Origin: Alistipes sp.
GTDB lineage: Bacteria; Bacteroidota; Bacteroidia; Bacteroidales; Rikenellaceae
Direction: 5' to 3'
DNA: 8,724 nucleotides
Assembly (NCBI GenBank): GCA_017391665.1
Contig: JAFOXS010000294.1
Location: forward strand, 1-8,724
Shown: positions 5,996 to 8,724 of the stretch, piece after piece
How positions within the stretch are numbered: the stretch's first letter is position 1
How the letters are laid out: every line of letters begins with the position of its first letter
Program-made: the position numbers and the translations under genes
The notes under the pieces: model-generated
What the model saw: only the letters and a program-made list of their open reading frames with translations
The model's database searches: none
Told to the model about the DNA's origin: nothing

Positions 5996-6598
5996 ATGGC
6001 AAAAGAGATACTTCTACTCATGGCTCTCGAGGCCGAAATGGGTGCCGACAACATAGCTACCATAGCCGAGCGTTGCGACGTGTGCTTTATCGGCATGGGC
6101 AAGCTCAATGCCTTCGAGGCGACGATGAAGGCTCTTGCCTCAGGCGAATACAGATATGTAATCAACGTCGGCACATGCGGCTCGTTTGGCCATCCGTTCG
6201 GCTCGACACTATACCCTTCATCAGCATGGCAGGGCGATGTGTATATCGACCCCGAGGGGTTGTTTTTCACCCCCGCAGAGCAGTTGAACACAGGTATGGA
6301 GGGTTGCAGCATCGTTTCATCCGATAGCTTCATTGGCGATGACACCCCGTTGCGCCAGCGCGAACTGCTTGCCCCCTATGACTGTATGGATATGGAGGCC
6401 TATGCCGTAGTGCGTGCCGTGCGTCTGCACTCTTCATTACACGGAGTGGATGAGCCGACAATATATCTGGCGAAGATAGTGAGCGACGGCTGTGACGGCA
6501 CAGTAGGCGACTGGGAGAGCCGCATCACTTCGCTACGTCCCACGGTTAGGGCCGCAGCAGAGGATATTATTGACAAGATCGAAAAACTACAACCATGA
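5996..6598 (+). CDS. MTAN/PNP-family nucleosidase (200 aa)
   Basis: This is a phosphorylase/nucleosidase of the PNP_UDP_1 fold, which cleaves the N-glycosidic bond of a purine nucleoside. The main landmarks of the methylthioadenosine/S-adenosylhomocysteine nucleosidase branch are present. Glu12 in LLLMALEAEM fits the catalytic base region, VINVGTCGS (55-63) is the Gly-rich ribose-side loop, MDMEAYAVVR (131-140) holds the Met-Glu that binds ribose hydroxyls (Glu134), and KIVSDG (160-165) holds the Ser-Asp pair that contacts the base (Asp164). The substrate could be methylthioadenosine, S-adenosylhomocysteine or futalosine; the motifs do not decide. At 200 aa it is shorter than E. coli MTAN (232). 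I chose ATG 5996 over an in-frame TTG at 5978 because homologues begin just before the first strand. It follows rho by 42 nt and overlaps ispE by 4 nt. Confidence 0.87.
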   Translation: MAKEILLLMALEAEMGADNIATIAERCDVCFIGMGKLNAFEATMKALASGEYRYVINVGTCGSFGHPFGSTLYPSSAWQGDVYIDPEGLFFTPAEQLNTGMEGCSIVSSDSFIGDDTPLRQRELLAPYDCMDMEAYAVVRAVRLHSSLHGVDEPTIYLAKIVSDGCDGTVGDWESRITSLRPTVRAAAEDIIDKIEKLQP

Positions 6599-7404
6599 TA
6601 CTGAAAGCAAACTGCAAGATCAACATCGGACTGGATGTATTGCGCCGCCGCGAGGATGGCTATCACGACCTCTCAACGGTGATGATTCCCGTCAAGGGAT
6701 TGTACGACGATGTGGAGGTTGTGCCCTGCGACGAGCCCTCGTCGTTTCACCTCATGGGCATAGAGATAGATTGCGACCCCGAGCAGAATATCTGCATGAA
6801 GGCTCTGCGTCTTATGCAACAGCGATATGGCATCGGAGAGGCAAAGATAACTCTCACAAAGCGCGTCCCCTTCGGAGCTGGACTTGGCGGTGGTTCGGCC
6901 GATGGCACGATGGTCATACTTGCTCTGAATGAGATATTTTCACTCGGCCTGGATGAGGCTGCGCTGATTGATCTGGCATCGGAGTTGGGTAGCGATACAG
7001 CATTTTTCGTTCGCAACACACCGCAGTTATGCGAGGGTCGTGGCGAGCAGATGACACCCATTACACTTAATCTTGCAGGTTGTACGCTGGTTCTTATCAA
7101 GCCTGATGAGGGTGTATCCACGCGAGAAGCATATGCCGGCGTAACGCCCGCAGTGCCTGAGATTAGCCTTGTAGAGAGATTATCGGCGCCCATAGAGGAG
7201 TGGCAGGATAGCGTAAAGAACGATTTTGAGCGCTCGGTATTTGCAGCACATCCCCGACTCAAGGAGATCAAAGAGCAGCTGCTCGCCGGCGGTGCAACCT
7301 ATGCAGCCATGTCGGGTAGCGGATCAACGATCTTCGGTATCTTCAAGGACGCAACCAAAGCAGAAGCATTCCGCGACCTCACGCCTTACATATATGAGTT
7401 ATAA
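6595..7404 (+). CDS. ispE: 4-diphosphocytidyl-2-C-methyl-D-erythritol kinase (269 aa)
   Basis: IspE phosphorylates the 2-hydroxyl of CDP-methylerythritol with ATP, the fourth step of the MEP isoprenoid pathway. The GHMP-kinase motifs are intact: motif 1 ANCKINIGLDVLRRREDGYH (5-24) with catalytic Lys8, motif 2 PFGAGLGGGSADG (92-104) as the phosphate-binding loop, GSDTAFF (132-138) with catalytic Asp134, and motif 3 AAMSGSGSTIFGIF (237-250). Length is close to E. coli IspE (283). The start ATG lies inside the stop of the nucleosidase (ATGA), so translation is probably coupled, and no other start fits before motif 1. The gene ends in a terminator shared with cdaA. Confidence 0.97.
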   Translation: MILKANCKINIGLDVLRRREDGYHDLSTVMIPVKGLYDDVEVVPCDEPSSFHLMGIEIDCDPEQNICMKALRLMQQRYGIGEAKITLTKRVPFGAGLGGGSADGTMVILALNEIFSLGLDEAALIDLASELGSDTAFFVRNTPQLCEGRGEQMTPITLNLAGCTLVLIKPDEGVSTREAYAGVTPAVPEISLVERLSAPIEEWQDSVKNDFERSVFAAHPRLKEIKEQLLAGGATYAAMSGSGSTIFGIFKDATKAEAFRDLTPYIYEL

Positions 7405-7440
7405 AAAAACTGCCAACACCCACAAGGTTGGCAGTTTTTT
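7404..7440. terminator. Bidirectional intrinsic terminator between ispE and cdaA
   Basis: AAAAAACTGCCAAC (7404-7417) pairs perfectly with GTTGGCAGTTTTTT (7427-7440) around a 9-nt loop. The A-run on one side and T-run on the other let it end transcripts from both directions. The ispE stop codon (7402-7404) and the cdaA stop codon (7441-7439) touch its two ends, so it is shared by two convergent genes. Confidence 0.93.
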
Positions 7441-8224
7441 ATTTCGTTCTCTTCTCCACTTCGCTCTTTACGAAGTACTTCGAGATGGTCTGCGCCAGAT
7501 TCTGCGGAGCAACGTTTCTCTCGATCTTTCCACCAAACGCAACCGATATTCCGCCCGTCTCCTCCGACACCACAACTACGATGGCGTCCGAAGTCTCCGT
7601 AATACCTATCGCAGCACGGTGGCGAGTACCATAGGACTTGGGTACGGGCGACTGCGTTACGGGCAGAATGCACTTGGCTGCCACAACACGGTCGTTCATT
7701 ACGATGGCTGCACCGTCGTGCAAGGGGGCATTCTTAAAGAAGATATTTTCGAGCAAAGGCACCGACACCTTTGCATCAATCTTGATTCCGTTTTCGATAA
7801 TATCGTCCAAATCACTGCGTTGCGTGAGCACGATGAGAGCACCAGTTTTTGTGGTTGACATCTCGGCGCACGCCGTAACGATAGGTTGCAGAGCCAGCTT
7901 ATTGTCCCCACGGCTATTGAAGATATTGTTGATAAAAGCGAAGCCTCCCCTACGTCGGCCAATCATCTGCAGAAAGCTGCGCAACTCGGGCTGGAAGAGG
8001 ATAATCAGCGCTATGACACCCACACTCACCACCTGACCCAGGATGGTCGAGAGCAGCTCCATATTCAGGGCTCGCACCACCACCCACACGAAGTATATGA
8101 CGATGATACCCGTAAAGATATACGGTGCATTGGTGCCGCGCGTCATGCGGTAGATACCAAACATAAACAGCGCCACGAGCAGTATATCAATCAGATCAAT
8201 GAATGTAAAAGGTATAAAATCCAT
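7439..8224 (-). CDS. cdaA: Membrane diadenylate cyclase CdaA (261 aa)
   Basis: CdaA makes the second messenger cyclic di-AMP from two ATP molecules; in other bacteria c-di-AMP controls potassium, osmotic balance and envelope stress. Three N-terminal membrane helices are visible at about 10-24, 33-52 and 61-77. They are followed by LFQPELRSFLQMIGR (76-90), a linker typical of CdaA/YbbP. The DAC domain (about 110-235) carries both catalytic motifs, DGA in LHDGAAIV (168-175) and RHR in GTRHRAAIG (199-207), and the later SEETGGIS (220-227). The length matches the family (B. subtilis CdaA 273 aa). The stop codon sits in the terminator shared with ispE. No cdaR or glmM neighbour is visible, unlike the Firmicutes arrangement. 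Confidence 0.96.
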   Translation of the reverse strand: MDFIPFTFIDLIDILLVALFMFGIYRMTRGTNAPYIFTGIIVIYFVWVVVRALNMELLSTILGQVVSVGVIALIILFQPELRSFLQMIGRRRGGFAFINNIFNSRGDNKLALQPIVTACAEMSTTKTGALIVLTQRSDLDDIIENGIKIDAKVSVPLLENIFFKNAPLHDGAAIVMNDRVVAAKCILPVTQSPVPKSYGTRHRAAIGITETSDAIVVVVSEETGGISVAFGGKIERNVAPQNLAQTISKYFVKSEVEKRTK

Positions 8225-8244
8225 AAACGTTGAAAATTATTATG

Positions 8245-8252
8245 CAAATATA
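8245..8252 (-). promoter_or_regulatory. -7 box of the cdaA promoter
   Basis: On the minus strand TATATTTG (8252-8245) matches TAnnTTTG, 20 nt from the cdaA ATG. No clear TTTG lies 19-21 nt upstream. The predicted leader is about 15 nt. Confidence 0.5.
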
Positions 8253-8303
8253 ACACTAATTGAAAGATTTTAACTTTTTTTTCTTTGAAAAACCTCTTTT
8301 CTT

Positions 8304-8311
8304 TACATTTG
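8304..8311 (+). promoter_or_regulatory. Isolated -7-like box, possible second promoter
   Basis: TACATTTG matches TAnnTTTG, but the nearest TTTG (8284-8287) is only 16 nt upstream, short of the usual 19-21. It could add a longer leader to the scaffold gene or drive a small RNA across the GC-rich patch at 8315-8360. It may also be chance in AT-rich DNA. Confidence 0.25.
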
Positions 8312-8385
8312 TTCCAGGCTGAGGTCCGCCGAGAAGCCAAATAGTGCCGCCAAAACGCTTTTAACAAACAAATAACACCCGATAA

Positions 8386-8416
8386 TTTGCTATTCTCTAA
8401 AAATATATTATATTTG
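8386..8416 (+). promoter_or_regulatory. Promoter of the Fe-S scaffold gene, full consensus
   Basis: TTTG at 8386-8389 and TATATTTG at 8409-8416 are separated by exactly 19 nt, the same full match as at rho. Initiation near 8422 gives a leader of about 80 nt before the ATG at 8504. Confidence 0.8.
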
Positions 8417-8503
8417 CGTTGATATTTTGCGGTTATGTGTCCCATAGCCTTTGCAAAAGACTCAAACTGAACTGTTATAGTAACAAATAAACTCTTCTAA
8501 ATT

Positions 8504-8724
8504 ATGATTTATTCACACGAAGTGCAGCAGATGTGCTGCGTTAAAAAGGGTGCCAACCACGAATCGGCTCCCATCCCCCAGGAGGGAAAGTGGGTTGTAG
8601 CTAAGGAGATTAAGGACATTTCAGGCCTTACACACGGTGTGGGCTGGTGTGCTCCTCAGCAGGGTGCCTGCAAGCTTACTCTCAACGTTAAGGAGGGTAT
8701 CATCCAGGAGGCTTTGGTTGAGAC
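8504..8724 (+). CDS. NifU/IscU-like iron-sulfur cluster scaffold protein, 5' part
   Basis: The ATG at 8504 opens 73 codons that run off the right edge without a stop. The peptide starts MIYSHEVQQMCCVKKGANHE. GLTHGVGWCAPQQGACKL (41-58) is followed by TLNVKEGIIQEALVE (59-73). The latter half resembles the first cysteine region of NifU/IscU scaffolds, where 'NPxCGD' is followed by a strand and 'DGxIxDAxF'. I recognise it as the conserved Bacteroidales protein annotated as an iron-sulfur cluster assembly scaffold, often found beside a 'GGGtGRT' protein. Cys11, Cys12, Cys49 and Cys56 are possible ligands. The expected next region, with the second scaffold cysteine, lies outside the window. It is driven by a full-consensus promoter. 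Confidence 0.85.
   Translation, partial: MIYSHEVQQMCCVKKGANHESAPIPQEGKWVVAKEIKDISGLTHGVGWCAPQQGACKLTLNVKEGIIQEALVE

Larger units (their letters stand above)
8225..8503. other. Divergent intergenic region between cdaA and the Fe-S scaffold gene
   Basis: These 279 nt are AT-rich and hold the cdaA promoter (8252-8245), a strong plus-strand promoter (8386-8416) and one isolated -7-like box (8304-8311). A minus-strand open frame (8445-8191) runs into cdaA in another frame and shows no coding character. A more GC-rich patch (8315-8360) stands out, but I see no tRNA or known RNA fold in it. Confidence 0.6.

Noticed and set aside
7226..7858. A 210-codon plus-strand open frame over the end of ispE and the opposite strand of cdaA
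   Set aside because: It runs through a strong terminator and overlaps two certain genes in other frames, with no motif of its own.
8191..8445. An 84-codon minus-strand open frame upstream of cdaA
   Set aside because: It overlaps the cdaA start in a different frame and crosses both promoters. Its sequence is Lys/Phe/Leu-rich, as expected from AT-rich non-coding DNA.
1..8724. CRISPR array, tandem repeats, insertion sequence, prophage or defence genes
   Set aside because: I found no regularly spaced repeats, transposase or integrase motifs, tRNA-like folds or attachment-site duplications on either strand.

Overview
The window looks like chromosomal DNA of a Bacteroidota species of the order Bacteroidales, possibly an Alistipes-like member of the Rikenellaceae. 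Three things point there. Gene starts are preceded by the TAnnTTTG -7 box, in two cases with TTTG exactly 19 nt upstream. Several predicted lipoproteins occur without strong Shine-Dalgarno sequences. The Rho factor carries a long charged Pro/Ala/Glu insertion typical of the phylum. The genus is a guess.

Layout. On the minus strand, positions 2326 down to 1 hold ruvA, then two consecutive predicted lipoproteins with divergent FKBP-like (peptidyl-prolyl isomerase) folds, and finally the first 25 codons of an unrecognised ORF that runs off the left edge. On the plus strand, back-to-back with ruvA, lie an OmpH/Skp-like coiled-coil lipoprotein (2439-3023) and a lipoprotein nucleoside hydrolase (3116-4129), each followed by a clear intrinsic terminator. 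Next comes a probable operon of rho (4283-5953), an MTAN/PNP-type nucleosidase (5996-6598) and ispE (6595-7404), the last two overlapping by ATGA. ispE converges on the diadenylate cyclase gene cdaA (8224-7439, minus), and both end in one shared bidirectional terminator. A 279-nt divergent intergenic region then leads to the first 73 codons of a NifU/IscU-like iron-sulfur scaffold protein (8504 to the right edge).

How the genes fit together. Most encode core functions: Holliday-junction processing (RuvA), transcription termination (Rho), isoprenoid precursor synthesis by the MEP pathway (IspE), c-di-AMP signalling (CdaA), nucleoside salvage (nucleosidase and nucleoside hydrolase) and Fe-S assembly. 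A second theme is envelope protein folding: an Skp-like protein and two FKBP-like proteins, all predicted lipoproteins, on either side of ruvA. I see no mobile element, CRISPR array, tRNA, rRNA or defence system, and no clearly new multi-gene system. The points most worth a second look are the tandem divergent FKBP-like lipoproteins, the Rho disordered insertion with two AT-hook-like basic patches, and a hairpin directly at the predicted rho transcription start.
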